A DNA stretch of 64,000 nucleotides from JAMXLO01 sp963794185 (GCA_963794185.1 CAWCDM010000022.1:31640-95639); one strand, 5' to 3'; positions 36,128 through 45,371 are shown, counted from the first letter of the stretch. Program-made: numbers and translations. The notes: a model not told the origin generated them from the letters alone.

Positions 36128-36844
36128 TCAGACCGGCTCGGTATCCAGGGCATAGCCGGCGGCCCGCACGGTTCGCACCACGTCAAGCTCGCCCGTACCA
36201 TTGATAGCTTTGCGCAACCGGCGAATGTGCACATCGACCGTGCGCGGCTCGACGTGAATGTCAGGACCCCATACGCCATCAAGCAGCTCCTCGCGCGAAA
36301 AAACCCGGCGCGGATGCTGCATGAAGAACTCCAGCAGCCGGAACTCGGTCGGGCCAAGATGCACCGCGCGACCGTTGCGCTGCACGCGATGCGCCGCAAG
36401 GTCCATCGTGATGTCGTGGAAGACGAGCTGTCCCTTCGCCGGCAGTGCGTTGGAACGACGCAGCAGCGCACGCATGCGTGCGAGCAGCAACTCCATGGAG
36501 AACGGCTTGGCAATGTAGTCGTCGGCGCCGGTGTTGAGGCCTCGGACCGCGTCCTGATCCTCGGTGCGCGCGGTGACCATGATCACCGGCAGATCGCGTG
36601 TCGCGGAGCGGCGTCTGATCTGGCGGCACACTTCCAGGCCTGACATCACCGGCAGCATCCAGTCGAGCAGGACGAGGTCTGGCTGCGTCTCGGAGATGCG
36701 CATCAGCGCTTCCTGGCCATCGGCGGCTTCCTCGACGCGAAAGCCCTGCTTCTCGAGATTGTAGCGCAGCATGGTGGCGAGCGCGGCCTCGTCTTCCACG
36801 ACCAGGACCAATGGTTTGGACAGGCTCGACAGACTGTCAGGCAT
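36128..36844 (-). CDS. phoB: PhoB phosphate regulon response regulator
   Basis: A 238-residue OmpR-class response regulator from ATG 36844, with GGGAG seven bases upstream. The receiver domain has VVEDEAAL, the phosphoacceptor in LVLLDWMLP and the switch lysine in DDYIAKPFS. The C-terminal winged helix ends in RTVDVHIRRLRKAI and VRTVRAAGYAL. PhoB binds Pho boxes and turns on phosphate uptake when phosphorylated by PhoR. No phoR gene is present in the window, so the kinase must be elsewhere. It is the last gene of the pst operon. Confidence 0.93.
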   Translation of the reverse strand: MPDSLSSLSKPLVLVVEDEAALATMLRYNLEKQGFRVEEAADGQEALMRISETQPDLVLLDWMLPVMSGLEVCRQIRRRSATRDLPVIMVTARTEDQDAVRGLNTGADDYIAKPFSMELLLARMRALLRRSNALPAKGQLVFHDITMDLAAHRVQRNGRAVHLGPTEFRLLEFFMQHPRRVFSREELLDGVWGPDIHVEPRTVDVHIRRLRKAINGTGELDVVRTVRAAGYALDTEPV

Positions 36845-36876
36845 CTTGCTACTCCCGTGTTCGCGTCCGGACCGCA

Positions 36877-37596
36877 TCATTCGCGCGGACGTACCACCGC
36901 GTAGGCAGACGTGTTGCCCTTGGGCCGCGACTCCGGCAGGCTTTCACCTTTGACCGAGTAATACACCGTTTCCGCCACGTTGGTCGCGTGATCGCCGATC
37001 CGTTCGAGGTTCTTCGCAATGAACAACAGGTGGGTGCAGGGCGTGATGTTGCGCGGGTCTTCCATCATGTAGGTGATCAACTCGCGGAAGATAGCGTTGT
37101 AGATGTCGTCGACCACCTGATCGGACCGCCAGACCTCCATCGCCTTGTCGGCATCGTTGTCGCCGAACGCGTCGATGACTGACTTCAGCTGCTGCTGCAC
37201 CAGGCGCGCCATATGCGCGAGGCCCGCAAGCGGAAATGGCAGCGAGAACTCCGCAAGTACGATCGATCGCTTGGCGACGTTGGCCGCGTAGTCACCAATC
37301 CGCTCGATGTCCCCGGTGATCTTCAGCGCCGCGACAATCTGGCGGAGATCGCCGGCAACGGGCTGGCGCAGCGCCAGGAGCCGGATGACAAATGTCTCGA
37401 CCTCGCGTTCCAGCGCGTCGACCTTCGGGTCCTCCTCCACCGCGCGCGTCGCGGCGGCGGCGTCACGGTGCATGATCGCCTCTGCTGCGAGGGCCACCTG
37501 GGTCTCCACGATACCGCCCATCTGCGTTATCATGCTGCGCAGCCGCTTCAGCTCCTGGTCATAGCTTTTGACGACATGTTGCGGCGTTTCGGACAT
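36877..37596 (-). CDS. phoU: PhoU phosphate transport regulator
   Basis: A 239-residue helical protein, normal for PhoU, from ATG 37596 with GGGGGAAG upstream. The two-repeat bundle is visible, each repeat with the metal-binding pattern: ITGDIERIGDYAANVAKRS and AKNLERIGDHATNVAET. PhoU links the Pst transporter to the PhoR/PhoB system and prevents phosphate over-uptake. It lies between pstB (14 bases) and phoB (32 bases). Confidence 0.95.
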   Translation of the reverse strand: MSETPQHVVKSYDQELKRLRSMITQMGGIVETQVALAAEAIMHRDAAAATRAVEEDPKVDALEREVETFVIRLLALRQPVAGDLRQIVAALKITGDIERIGDYAANVAKRSIVLAEFSLPFPLAGLAHMARLVQQQLKSVIDAFGDNDADKAMEVWRSDQVVDDIYNAIFRELITYMMEDPRNITPCTHLLFIAKNLERIGDHATNVAETVYYSVKGESLPESRPKGNTSAYAVVRPRE

Positions 37597-37610
37597 GACG
37601 CTTCCCCCGA

Positions 37611-38447
37611 TCAGCCGAACCGGCCGGTGATGTATTCCTGGGTCCGGCGTTCCCTGGGCGCGGTGAACATCTGTGCCGCCGGCGCCACCTCCACCATCTC
37701 GCCGAGATAAAAGAACGCCACCTGATCGGCACAGCGCGCCGCCTGCTGCATATTGTGCGTGACGATGGCGATGGTGAAGTCGTTCTTCAGTTCGTCGATC
37801 AGCTCCTCGATTTTCAGGGTGCTGATCGGATCCAGTGCGCTTGTCGGTTCATCGAGCAGTATCACATCGGGCCGTACCGCGATGGTACGCGCAATGCAAA
37901 GCCGCTGCTGCTGGCCACCGGAGAGGCCCATGGCGGATGTCGCCAGCCGATCCTTCGCCTCCTCCCACAGCGCCGCCCTGGTCAACGACCATTCCACCCG
38001 TTCATCCATCGCCGATTTGGACAGTCTCTCGTGCAGTTTCACACCAAAGGCGATGTTGTCGTAGATCGTCATAGGAAACGGCGTCGGCTTCTGGAACACC
38101 ATGCCGACCCGTGCGCGGAGCGCGTTCAGGTCGGTGGATGGGTCGAGAATGTTCTCACCATCCATCATCACTTCGCCGGAGGCGCGCTGGCCGGGGTACA
38201 GGTCGTACATGCGGTTCAGCACGCGCAGCAATGTCGACTTGCCGCAGCCGGACGGACCTATGATGCCGGTCACCTGCCGGTCCGAAAGATCGAGGTTGAT
38301 GCCCTTCAACGCCCGGTTGTCGCCGTAGAAGAAGTCGAGGTTGCGAATGGCGATGCGTGGTTCGTTGATGCTCTCGGCCGAGCGTGCTGCAACGCCACCG
38401 AAGCCCGCAGATTGCCGGCTTTGTTGGTCGCCCATTGTGGTGCTCAT
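37611..38447 (-). CDS. pstB: Phosphate ABC transporter ATP-binding protein PstB
   Basis: A 278-residue ABC ATPase from ATG 38447. It has Walker A (GPSGCGKST), the signature LSGGQQQR, Walker B (VILLDEP) and the switch histidine (IVTHNMQQ). FYGDNRALKGINLDL is the PstB-type start of the domain, preceded by about 30 extra residues. It energises phosphate import by PstS-PstC-PstA. It begins four bases after the pstA stop. Confidence 0.96.
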   Translation of the reverse strand: MSTTMGDQQSRQSAGFGGVAARSAESINEPRIAIRNLDFFYGDNRALKGINLDLSDRQVTGIIGPSGCGKSTLLRVLNRMYDLYPGQRASGEVMMDGENILDPSTDLNALRARVGMVFQKPTPFPMTIYDNIAFGVKLHERLSKSAMDERVEWSLTRAALWEEAKDRLATSAMGLSGGQQQRLCIARTIAVRPDVILLDEPTSALDPISTLKIEELIDELKNDFTIAIVTHNMQQAARCADQVAFFYLGEMVEVAPAAQMFTAPRERRTQEYITGRFG

Positions 38448-38451
38448 GTGT

Positions 38452-39348
38452 TCATCTCCCGCCGCGCAGCATGAAGCGCGCCGCGATGTTGATAGCCAGT
38501 ACGCCGACGGTGATCAGCAATGCTCCGACCCAGGCAAGCTGGACCCAATCGTCGAACGCCGAACCGGCGTATTGGTAGATCGTGACGGGCAGACTGGCCA
38601 TCGGCGCGGTCAGGCTGAGCGACCAGTTGAGGTTCCCAAGACTGGTGAACAGCAGCGGCGCTGTCTCGCCCGCGACGCGCGCCACGGCGAGCAAAACGCC
38701 GGTCAGGATGCCATCCTTTGCGCCGCGATAGCAGATCAGCACGATGACTTTCCATTTTGGCGTCCCCAGCGCAAACGCCGCTTCACGCAGCGAGACGGGG
38801 ATCAGCCGCAGCATGTCCTCGGTCGTGCGCACGACGATGGGGATCACGATCACCGCCAGTGCAAGGCAGCCGGCGATGCCGGAGAAGCCGCCGAACGGCG
38901 CGACCACGAGTTGATAGATGAACAGGCCGATCAGGATGGAAGGAGCCGAGAGCAGCACGTCGGAGACGAAGCGGACGGCGTTGCCGATCGCCGAGCCGGC
39001 GGAGTATTCGGCGAGATAGGTGCCGACCATCAGGCCGATCGGCGTGCCGATCAGGGCGCCCAGCAGCGTCTGGATGATGCTGCCGATGATCGCGTTGAGC
39101 AGGCCGCCGTTCGAGCCGGACGGCAACGTCATGCGGGTGAAGACGGCGAGGCTGACACCGCCGAGGCCGCGCCAGAGCAGGGTGAACAGGATCGAGGCCA
39201 GGAACAGCAGCCCGATCACCGTGGCGATGATGCAGAGCACCTTCACGATCAGGTTGATCCCGTGCCGCCGCCGGCCGAGCGCGCGTGCCACACCCTGGTT
39301 CTTCGCCGGTCCCGGTATGGCGCCGTGGCTGCTGACGGTCGCGCTCAT
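38452..39348 (-). CDS. pstA: Phosphate ABC transporter permease PstA
   Basis: A 298-residue permease with about six spans, starting at ATG 39348, which overlaps the pstC stop by four bases. The cytoplasmic EAA-like loop is SLREAAFALGTPKWKVIV. The N-terminus is hydrophilic and basic (GRRRHGINLIVK) before the first span. Together with PstC it forms the phosphate channel in the inner membrane. Confidence 0.95.
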   Translation of the reverse strand: MSATVSSHGAIPGPAKNQGVARALGRRRHGINLIVKVLCIIATVIGLLFLASILFTLLWRGLGGVSLAVFTRMTLPSGSNGGLLNAIIGSIIQTLLGALIGTPIGLMVGTYLAEYSAGSAIGNAVRFVSDVLLSAPSILIGLFIYQLVVAPFGGFSGIAGCLALAVIVIPIVVRTTEDMLRLIPVSLREAAFALGTPKWKVIVLICYRGAKDGILTGVLLAVARVAGETAPLLFTSLGNLNWSLSLTAPMASLPVTIYQYAGSAFDDWVQLAWVGALLITVGVLAINIAARFMLRGGR

Positions 39349-40364
39349 ACCTTCAGCCTCGGCCGCAGCAGCAGACGCGAGATGGCCAGCACGATGAATG
39401 AGATCACGAACAGGATGAAGCCGAGGGCGAGCAGCGACGAAAGCTTCAGGCTGCCGGCCTGGCTTTCCGGGAATTCGAGTGCCACGATGGAGGCAATGGT
39501 GTTGCCCGGTCCGAACAGCGAGGTCGAGATCCGGTTGGTGTTGCCGATGACGAACGTCACCGCCATCGTCTCGCCCAACGCACGGCCGAGCCCCAACATG
39601 ATGCCGCCGACCACCGAGACGCGCGTGTACGGGATCACGATCGAGCGCATCACCTCAAAAGTCGTGCAGCCGACGCCGTAGGCCAATTCCTTGAAAACCG
39701 CCGGGACTGTTTCAAACACGTCGCGCATGGTGGCGGCGATGAACGGGATGATCATGATCGCCAGGATGAGCGATGCGGTCAGGATGCCGGTGCCGAATGG
39801 CGGTCCGGCGAACAGGTCTTCCAGCACCAGGATGCCGTCGAACGTGTCGATCGCCCAGGGCTGCACGTATTGCGCCATCACCGGCACGATGACGAAGAAG
39901 CCCCACATGCCGTAGATGATCGAGGGAACCGCGGCGAGCAATTCGATCGCGGTGCCGATCGGGCGGCGCACCCAGGCCGGCGCGAGTTCGGTGAGGTAGA
40001 ACGCGATGCCGAAGGACACCGGCACGGCGAAGACCAGCCCAAGGATGGAGGTGACGATAGTGCCGTAGACCGGCACCGCCGCGCCAAACACGTCCTTGAC
40101 CGGATCCCACGCGGCCGAGACGAGGAACAGCGGGCCGAACTGGCGAAATGCGTCGAGCCCGCCGAGAAACAGCACAACGATGATGCCGCCGAGCAGAACC
40201 AGGACAAAGGCGCCGGAGAAGCGGGCAAGGCCGGCGAATACGGCGTCGCCGACATGCACGGCGCGCCGTGGAGCGGTCCGACTTGATGGGGCGACGATGA
40301 CTTGCTGCAAATGTTTGATTCCGATCGGCGGCCAGGCGCGAATGCCAGGCGCAGTTCCCGGCAT
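39345..40364 (-). CDS. pstC: Phosphate ABC transporter permease PstC
   Basis: A 339-residue permease. The ATG at 40364 gives a plausible N-terminal cytoplasmic stretch before the first span (GAFVLVLLGGIIVVLFLGGL); longer upstream frames overlap pstS and are rejected. The EAA-like loop reads FKELAYGVGCTTFEVMRSIV and the periplasmic/family segment AVPSIIYGMWGFFVIVPVM is typical of PstC. It starts 17 bases after pstS and overlaps pstA. Confidence 0.93.
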   Translation of the reverse strand: MPGTAPGIRAWPPIGIKHLQQVIVAPSSRTAPRRAVHVGDAVFAGLARFSGAFVLVLLGGIIVVLFLGGLDAFRQFGPLFLVSAAWDPVKDVFGAAVPVYGTIVTSILGLVFAVPVSFGIAFYLTELAPAWVRRPIGTAIELLAAVPSIIYGMWGFFVIVPVMAQYVQPWAIDTFDGILVLEDLFAGPPFGTGILTASLILAIMIIPFIAATMRDVFETVPAVFKELAYGVGCTTFEVMRSIVIPYTRVSVVGGIMLGLGRALGETMAVTFVIGNTNRISTSLFGPGNTIASIVALEFPESQAGSLKLSSLLALGFILFVISFIVLAISRLLLRPRLKV

Positions 40365-40381
40365 GCGCAGGCTGTTCCGGT

Positions 40382-41416
40382 TCACATTACGGGCTTGCCG
40401 TCGGGCCCCTTGATCTCCGAGCGCCAGGCGCTTCGCACCGCGGCCTTCACCGGCTCGGGCAGCGCAATGTATTCCAGACTGCTGGCGATGCTGTCGCCCT
40501 TGCTGTAGGCCCAATCGAAGAATTTCAGCACGTTGGCGCTGCGAGCCGGATCCTTCGGGTCCTTTGGCAGCTCGATGAATGTCGTCGAGACGATCGGCCA
40601 GCTGGTGTCACCCGGCAGGTCGATCAGGCTCACCGCGTAGTTCTTCGCGCCGGCCCAATCGCCGTTCGTTGCTGCCGCGGAGAAGTTGGCAATGGTCGGT
40701 TCGACGAAGTGCCCGGCCTTGTTGCGAAGCTGCGTAGTGATCAGGTGGTTCTGCGTCGCGTAGGCGTTCTCGACATAGCCGATGCCGCCGCGCGTGTTGT
40801 GCGTGGTGGCGGCGACGCCATCGTTGCCCTTTGCGCCAGCGCCTGCCGGCCAGTTCACGCTGGTGTTGGCGCCGACCTTGCTTTTCCACTCCGGGCTCAC
40901 TGCCGAAAGGTAGGAGGTGAACACGAAGGTGGTCCCCGAGCCGTCGGCGCGGTGCACCGGCGCGATTGCCAAACTCGGCAATTTCACACCAGGGTTCAAT
41001 TCGACCAGTTTGGGATCGTTCCATTTGGTGATGTTGCCGGCGAAGATGTCGGCCAGTATTTCGCCGGTCAGCTTGAGCTCGTTGGGCTTCACGTCAGGCA
41101 GGTTGACGATGACGACAACGGCGCCCATCACGGTGGGAAATTGCAGCAGCCTGCCCTCGGTCAGCTTGGCGGGGTCCATCGGCGCGTCGGAGGCGCCGAA
41201 ATCGACCGTGCGGTTCAGGATCTGGTTCTGTCCGCCGCCCGAGCCGATCGCCTGGTAGTTGAGCTCAATACCGGTGGCTGCCTTCGCGGCCTCGCCCCAC
41301 TTTGTATAGACAGGCGCTGGAAACGTTGCTCCCGCGCCGGTGATCTGCTGCGCTGCTGCCGGAAAGGCAACCGCACAGCCGATCGCGAGAGCGACCAGCC
41401 TTGATGTAAGCTTCAT
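40382..41416 (-). CDS. pstS: Phosphate ABC transporter substrate-binding protein PstS
   Basis: A 344-residue protein from ATG 41416, with GAGGAG upstream. Residues 1-22 are a signal peptide (MKLTSRLVALAIGCAVAFPA). The mature start QITGAGATFPAPVYTKW is typical of PstS, and phosphate contacts lie in IGSGGGQNQI, DFGASDAPM and HRADGSGTTF. It binds phosphate in the periplasm. It is the first gene of pstSCAB-phoU-phoB, and a candidate Pho box lies 116 bases upstream of its start. Confidence 0.95.
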   Translation of the reverse strand: MKLTSRLVALAIGCAVAFPAAAQQITGAGATFPAPVYTKWGEAAKAATGIELNYQAIGSGGGQNQILNRTVDFGASDAPMDPAKLTEGRLLQFPTVMGAVVVIVNLPDVKPNELKLTGEILADIFAGNITKWNDPKLVELNPGVKLPSLAIAPVHRADGSGTTFVFTSYLSAVSPEWKSKVGANTSVNWPAGAGAKGNDGVAATTHNTRGGIGYVENAYATQNHLITTQLRNKAGHFVEPTIANFSAAATNGDWAGAKNYAVSLIDLPGDTSWPIVSTTFIELPKDPKDPARSANVLKFFDWAYSKGDSIASSLEYIALPEPVKAAVRSAWRSEIKGPDGKPVM

Positions 41417-41531
41417 GCATACTCCTCGTTCAGCACCCGGACCGGGCCGTCGTTCTGCGGCGACGGACCCCCGGCGACCGGCTGCGGTGCCGCACCCTAA
41501 GGGTGCTTCGCGAAGGCCATATGTCACTTTT

Positions 41532-41549
41532 GTTAAAGATATGTGACAG
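41532..41549 (-). promoter_or_regulatory. Candidate Pho box upstream of pstS
   Basis: Read on the minus strand it is CTGTCACATATCTTTAAC: a 7-base unit close to CTGTCAT, a four-base A/T spacer and a second, weaker unit (CTTTAAC). This is the layout of PhoB-binding Pho boxes. It lies upstream of pstS in an A/T-rich patch, and the same operon encodes PhoB, so autoregulation by phosphate starvation is likely. A -10 element could not be fixed with certainty. Confidence 0.6.
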
Positions 41550-41885
41550 TCTGTTCTTCTTATAAATCGAACCGCGAGGCCACACGGCGGGATGCCAGGT
41601 GCCGAATGAACCACGCCCCAAACTCAGGTCATTCGGCCTGCGCGTGGCGCCACACGCTCGCAGGCGGCTTCCAGATCAGAAAAGTCATCGATGGCTAGCC
41701 GGAGCCTGTCCTCGGGCGGGCTTTTGGCCCGACCCGTGGGCCGGCCATGACGGTGGGGCGCCATGGCGCGGCGTCCGCCGAAATGAGAATTGTCGGTTCA
41801 CTTGCCGTGCCGCCGATACCTCCAAATCATTGTGATAGCATGCAAATTCAATGACCTGTCGCCATCGTCCGGCGCGTCGAAACAG
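41550..41885. other. Intergenic region between pstS promoter and SDR gene
   Basis: About 335 bases between the Pho box and the 3' end of the SDR gene on the same strand. No supported gene, tRNA or repeat is seen. The bases at 41555-41580 (TTCTTCTTATAAATCGAACC) are A/T-rich and could be part of the pstS promoter region. Confidence 0.35.
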
Positions 41886-42669
41886 TCAGGCGATCGAGGA
41901 GTTGAACCCGCCGCCGTCGAGCAGCAGGTTGTGTCCGACGATGAAACCGATCTTGGCGGAGCACAGGAACGCACACGCGTCGCCGAATTCAGCCGGGTCG
42001 CCGACGCGGCCGGTCGGCGAGTTCTTCGCGCGTTCCTGCACCAGTTCATCTACCGGACGGTTGCTGGCACGCGCCGCTTCCTGAAAGCCGCTGCGCAACC
42101 GGTCGGTCAGGAACGGGCCTGGCAGGATGTTGTTGATGACCACGTTGTGGCGGGCAACCTGGCGCGCAAGCCCGGCGACGAATCCGGTGAGGCCGGCGCG
42201 CGCACCGTTGCTCATGCCAAGTTCCGGGAATCGGCGATTTGACCGAAGCCGAGGTGATGTTGACGATGCGGCCGAACCTGCGTTCGATCATGCCGTCGAT
42301 GACCGCCTTGATCAGGAAGATCGGCGCCAGCATGTTGGCATCGACCGCCTTGATCCATTCCTCGCGGCCCCAGTCGCGGAAGTCGCCACGCGGCGGGCCG
42401 CCGGCGTTGTTCACCAGGATGTCGGGCTGCGGACATGCCGCGAGTGCGGCGGCGCGACCGGCCTCGGTGGTGATGTCGCCGGGGACGGGCGTCACCTTTA
42501 CGCCTGTCTCCTTGCGGATCTCGTCGGCGGTCAGTTCCAGGTCCGCGGCGGTGCGCGCGGTGATCACCACGTCCACACCCTCACGCGCCAGCGACATGGC
42601 GCAGGCGCGGCCAAGCCCCTTGCTCGCCGCACAGACGATTGCCTTCTTGCCCCTGATGCCGAAATCCAT
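41886..42669 (-). pseudogene. Short-chain dehydrogenase/reductase family protein, one frameshift
   Basis: ATG 42669 has GGAGGGATC upstream. The N-terminal Rossmann part is good (AIVCAASKGLGRACAMSLA, DILVNNAGGPP). Near 42225 the text PIP is followed by a shift; one C too many in CCCGG moves the frame, after which GMSNGARAGLTGFVAGLARQ and VINNILPGPFLTDRL continue to 41886. Restored, it is about 261 residues, normal for the family. The usual YxxxK catalytic pair aligns with SxxxR (SNGAR), as in a non-canonical SDR branch, so enzymatic activity is uncertain. It is 19 bases downstream of a thioesterase gene. Confidence 0.8.
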
Positions 42670-42688
42670 CTTGTGATCCCTCCTTTGT

Positions 42689-43123
42689 TCAGATTGCAAT
42701 CTTCTCCAGCAGTGCGCGCGATGCCTCCGGCACCCGCGCCGGCCGTTGCGTCGCACGATCGACGAAGACGTGCACGAAATAGCCTTCCGCCGCCGCTTCG
42801 TCATCGTCGTTGCGGAACGCGGCAATCTCGTAGCGCACCGAGCTGCCGCCGATCCGCACCACCCTGATCCCCACCGTGATGCGATCGGGGAACGCCACGG
42901 CGCTGTGGTAGCGGCACATCACCTCGGCGACCACGCAATGGACCGGACCATCCAACAGGTCCACCACGCCGCTGGTCATTTCGAAATACGTCACCGCGGT
43001 GTCGAAGAATGAAAAGTAGTTCACGTTGTTCACATGGCGGAATACGTCGTTGTCCATCCAGCGCGTAGTGATCGCGTGGAAGTACCGGTAGTCGGCGCGA
43101 CGGCGCGGCGGTTGGCGGCTCAT
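42689..43123 (-). CDS. Acyl-CoA thioesterase (4-hydroxybenzoyl-CoA thioesterase type)
   Basis: A 144-residue hotdog-fold protein from ATG 43123. The signature TRWMDNDVFRHVNNVNYFSF contains the catalytic aspartate and the helix start; CRYHSAVAFPDRITVGIRV follows. It would hydrolyse an acyl-CoA in the cytosol; the chain is unknown. The upstream open frame to 43363 overlaps copC on the other strand and is not used. It is followed by the SDR gene on the same strand. Confidence 0.85.
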   Translation of the reverse strand: MSRQPPRRRADYRYFHAITTRWMDNDVFRHVNNVNYFSFFDTAVTYFEMTSGVVDLLDGPVHCVVAEVMCRYHSAVAFPDRITVGIRVVRIGGSSVRYEIAAFRNDDDEAAAEGYFVHVFVDRATQRPARVPEASRALLEKIAI

Positions 43124-43217
43124 GAGGTGCGTCCGGTTATCAGCCTGCGGCGGGGGTGCAATTGCGTTCCATCGACTGATAGCCGATAGCTGCGCGCCGC
43201 AACAGGAGGGGGTGCCT

Positions 43218-43601
43218 TTGCCAACCGATGTGCTGCCTTGGCTTTCGTGCCGAATTTTCGTCTTGGCGCTGCTCGGCGTGTTGCTGACACCGGCGGCCGC
43301 CATGGCACACGCCATCCTGGAGCAGAGCCAACCGACGGCTGGAGACAGCGTGCTGGCCGGCAAGGTGACCCTCTCGTTCAGCTACAACAGCCGGGTCGAC
43401 CGGGCCCGCTCCCGCCTCACCCTCACGCGTCCCGATAAGACCCAGACAGTGCTGAGGATCAGCCAGGCCGGCCCGCCCAACGTGATCGTCAGCAGCGCCG
43501 AACTCACGGCGCCCGGCCCTTACGTCGTTCGCTGGCAGGTGCTGGCAATCGATGGCCATATCACCCGCGGAGACGTGCCCTTCACCGTGACAGGTCAATA
43601 G
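43218..43601 (+). CDS. copC: CopC domain copper-binding protein
   Basis: A 127-residue protein. The preferred start is TTG 43218, seven bases after AGGAGGG (43204-43210); an in-frame GTG at 43212 is too close to that site. A signal peptide (FVLALLGVLLTPAAAMA) ends just before HAILEQSQP, placing a histidine at the mature N-terminus as in copper(II)-binding CopC. The later GDSVLAGKVTLSFS and VVRWQVLAIDGHITRG complete the beta-barrel, with a second conserved Asp/His pair. It delivers or buffers copper in the periplasm and is followed by copD three bases later. Confidence 0.82.
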   Translation: MPTDVLPWLSCRIFVLALLGVLLTPAAAMAHAILEQSQPTAGDSVLAGKVTLSFSYNSRVDRARSRLTLTRPDKTQTVLRISQAGPPNVIVSSAELTAPGPYVVRWQVLAIDGHITRGDVPFTVTGQ

Positions 43602-43604
43602 CGC

Positions 43605-45269
43605 GTGTCACTGCTGATCGATCTGTTCGGCTACCTGTCGATCGTCGTCCACGGGTTGACCATCGTCGCCCAGTCGATGGCGCTCGGCGGCGTGCTGTTC
43701 CTTGCCCTACTGCTACATCCACTGGCAAGCCAGCTCGGTTCCGCGGGCGAGAGCATCGGGCGCAACTGCGTGAGACTCGCTGCCTGGAGTGCCGTCGCAT
43801 TGCTTGCCTGCGAGCTGGCGACCGTCGGACTGCAGAGCGCTGTATTGGTCGGCACCGTCGATCTCTCGCTCGGCGAAGCACTGGGAGCGCATTTCGCCAT
43901 CGCTGGCATGGTCAAGGCCGTCGCCGCGGCGCTGATCGCGCTGACCCTGTTCGCGCTCGGCCAGCGCCCGCCTGTCGCACCGCTGCTGGTGCTCGTTGCG
44001 ATCGAGCTTGCCGCAGCCACGCTGACAACTCACGCTGCGGCGCGGCTCGACAGCCGCACGCCGCTCCTGCTGGTAGCGGGTCTGCATCAGTTCGGCGCAG
44101 CGATCTGGATTGGCGGCATCCCCAGTTTCCTGCTGGCGCTCGGCAGCATTCACAATGGCCAGGCGCTGCGCCTGGTGGGCGCACGCTTCTCGCGCATGTC
44201 GATGGTCGGAGTCGCCTGCATCCTGCTGAGCGGCATCACGATGAGCGTGCTCTATATCAGCGAGTGGCAGGGGTTCTACGGGACCGCCTATGGCGTGATG
44301 GTTGGTGCGAAGATCGCGATGTTCCTCATGCTGCTCGGACTTGGCGCGGCGAATTTTCTACTCGTCGAGCGTCTGCGTTCCGCACCCGCGCTGCCGATCA
44401 CCCGTCTGAAGCGATTCGCCGAAATCGAGATCGGCATCGGCGTCGCGATCTTCTTCGCCGCCGCTTCGCTGACGTCCGTGCCGCCCGCCGTCGATCTCAC
44501 GCAGGACAGGGTCACATGGCCGGAGATTGTCGAACGCAACACACCGTTATGGCCGCGCTTCGCTTCTCCCGACCACGACGCACTCGCACTGCCGGCGCTG
44601 CAGGCGAAACTGGACGCCGATGCGGCGCACCAAAACGCCAGGCCGCAGATCGCATTCGTGCCGGGTTCCGGCGATCTGCCGCCGCGCAATGTCGCTGACA
44701 TCGCCTGGTCGGAATACAACCACCATTGGTCAGGGCTGTTCGTGCTCGCAATCGGCGTGCTGTCGCTGCTCAATCAGGCCGGGCTGCGGTGGGCGCGCCA
44801 CTGGCCGCTGCTGTTCCTCGGCCTTGCCGGTTTCCTGTTCCTGCGGTCCGATCCGGAGGTGTGGCCGCTCGGCGACATCGGGTTCTTTGCAAGCTTCCGC
44901 GACGTGGAGGTGCTGCAGCATCGCGTCTTCGTCGTGCTGATCGCTGCCTTTGCGATCTTCGAGTGGCGCGTGCGCACTGGCCGCGAAACCAATCCAAAGG
45001 CGGCGCTGGTGTTTCCCCTGCTCTGCACAGGTGGTGGCATACTGCTGCTCACGCACAGCCATGCGATCGCGAACGTGAAGGATCAGCTGCTCATCGAGCT
45101 CACCCACACACCGCTCGCGCTAGCAGGCATCGTCGCCGGATGCGCCCGTTGGCTGGAACTCCGTCTCGATCGTACGACGAACCCGGTGGCAAGCCGCATC
45201 GCCGCCTGGCTGTGGCCGCTCTGCTTCATCCTGGTGGGTCTGATGCTGCTGGGCTACCGCGAAGCGTGA
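43605..45269 (+). CDS. copD: CopD family copper transport membrane protein
   Basis: A 554-residue polytopic protein from GTG 43605, three bases after copC. Many spans are evident (SIVVHGLTIVAQSMALGGVL, LLVAGLHQFGAAIWIGGIPS with the conserved histidine). A periplasmic stretch of about 120 residues (around 44490-44720) separates the usual CopD part from a further set of spans in the C-terminal half, so it is longer than stand-alone CopD (about 300 residues). It probably moves copper across the inner membrane with CopC. A strong palindrome follows the stop. Confidence 0.85.
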   Translation: MSLLIDLFGYLSIVVHGLTIVAQSMALGGVLFLALLLHPLASQLGSAGESIGRNCVRLAAWSAVALLACELATVGLQSAVLVGTVDLSLGEALGAHFAIAGMVKAVAAALIALTLFALGQRPPVAPLLVLVAIELAAATLTTHAAARLDSRTPLLLVAGLHQFGAAIWIGGIPSFLLALGSIHNGQALRLVGARFSRMSMVGVACILLSGITMSVLYISEWQGFYGTAYGVMVGAKIAMFLMLLGLGAANFLLVERLRSAPALPITRLKRFAEIEIGIGVAIFFAAASLTSVPPAVDLTQDRVTWPEIVERNTPLWPRFASPDHDALALPALQAKLDADAAHQNARPQIAFVPGSGDLPPRNVADIAWSEYNHHWSGLFVLAIGVLSLLNQAGLRWARHWPLLFLGLAGFLFLRSDPEVWPLGDIGFFASFRDVEVLQHRVFVVLIAAFAIFEWRVRTGRETNPKAALVFPLLCTGGGILLLTHSHAIANVKDQLLIELTHTPLALAGIVAGCARWLELRLDRTTNPVASRIAAWLWPLCFILVGLMLLGYREA

Positions 45270-45305
45270 TCTGGGTTCCGTTATCAGGATGAGCCAGCGC
45301 CCCTC

Positions 45306-45371
45306 GTCGTCATCCCGCGAAAGCGGGGACCCAGGCGGCAACTGGATCCCCGCTTTCGCGGGGATGACGAC
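45306..45371. repeat. Palindromic repeat core, copy 3; likely terminator
   Basis: GTCGTCATCCCGCGAAAGCG and its inverse GCTTTCGCGGGGATGACGAC flank a short loop (ACCCAGGCGGCAACTGGA region). It is the hairpin core shared with 35978-36043 and 50371-50449. It sits between the convergent copD gene and the amidohydrolase gene and could end transcription on both strands. Confidence 0.7.
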
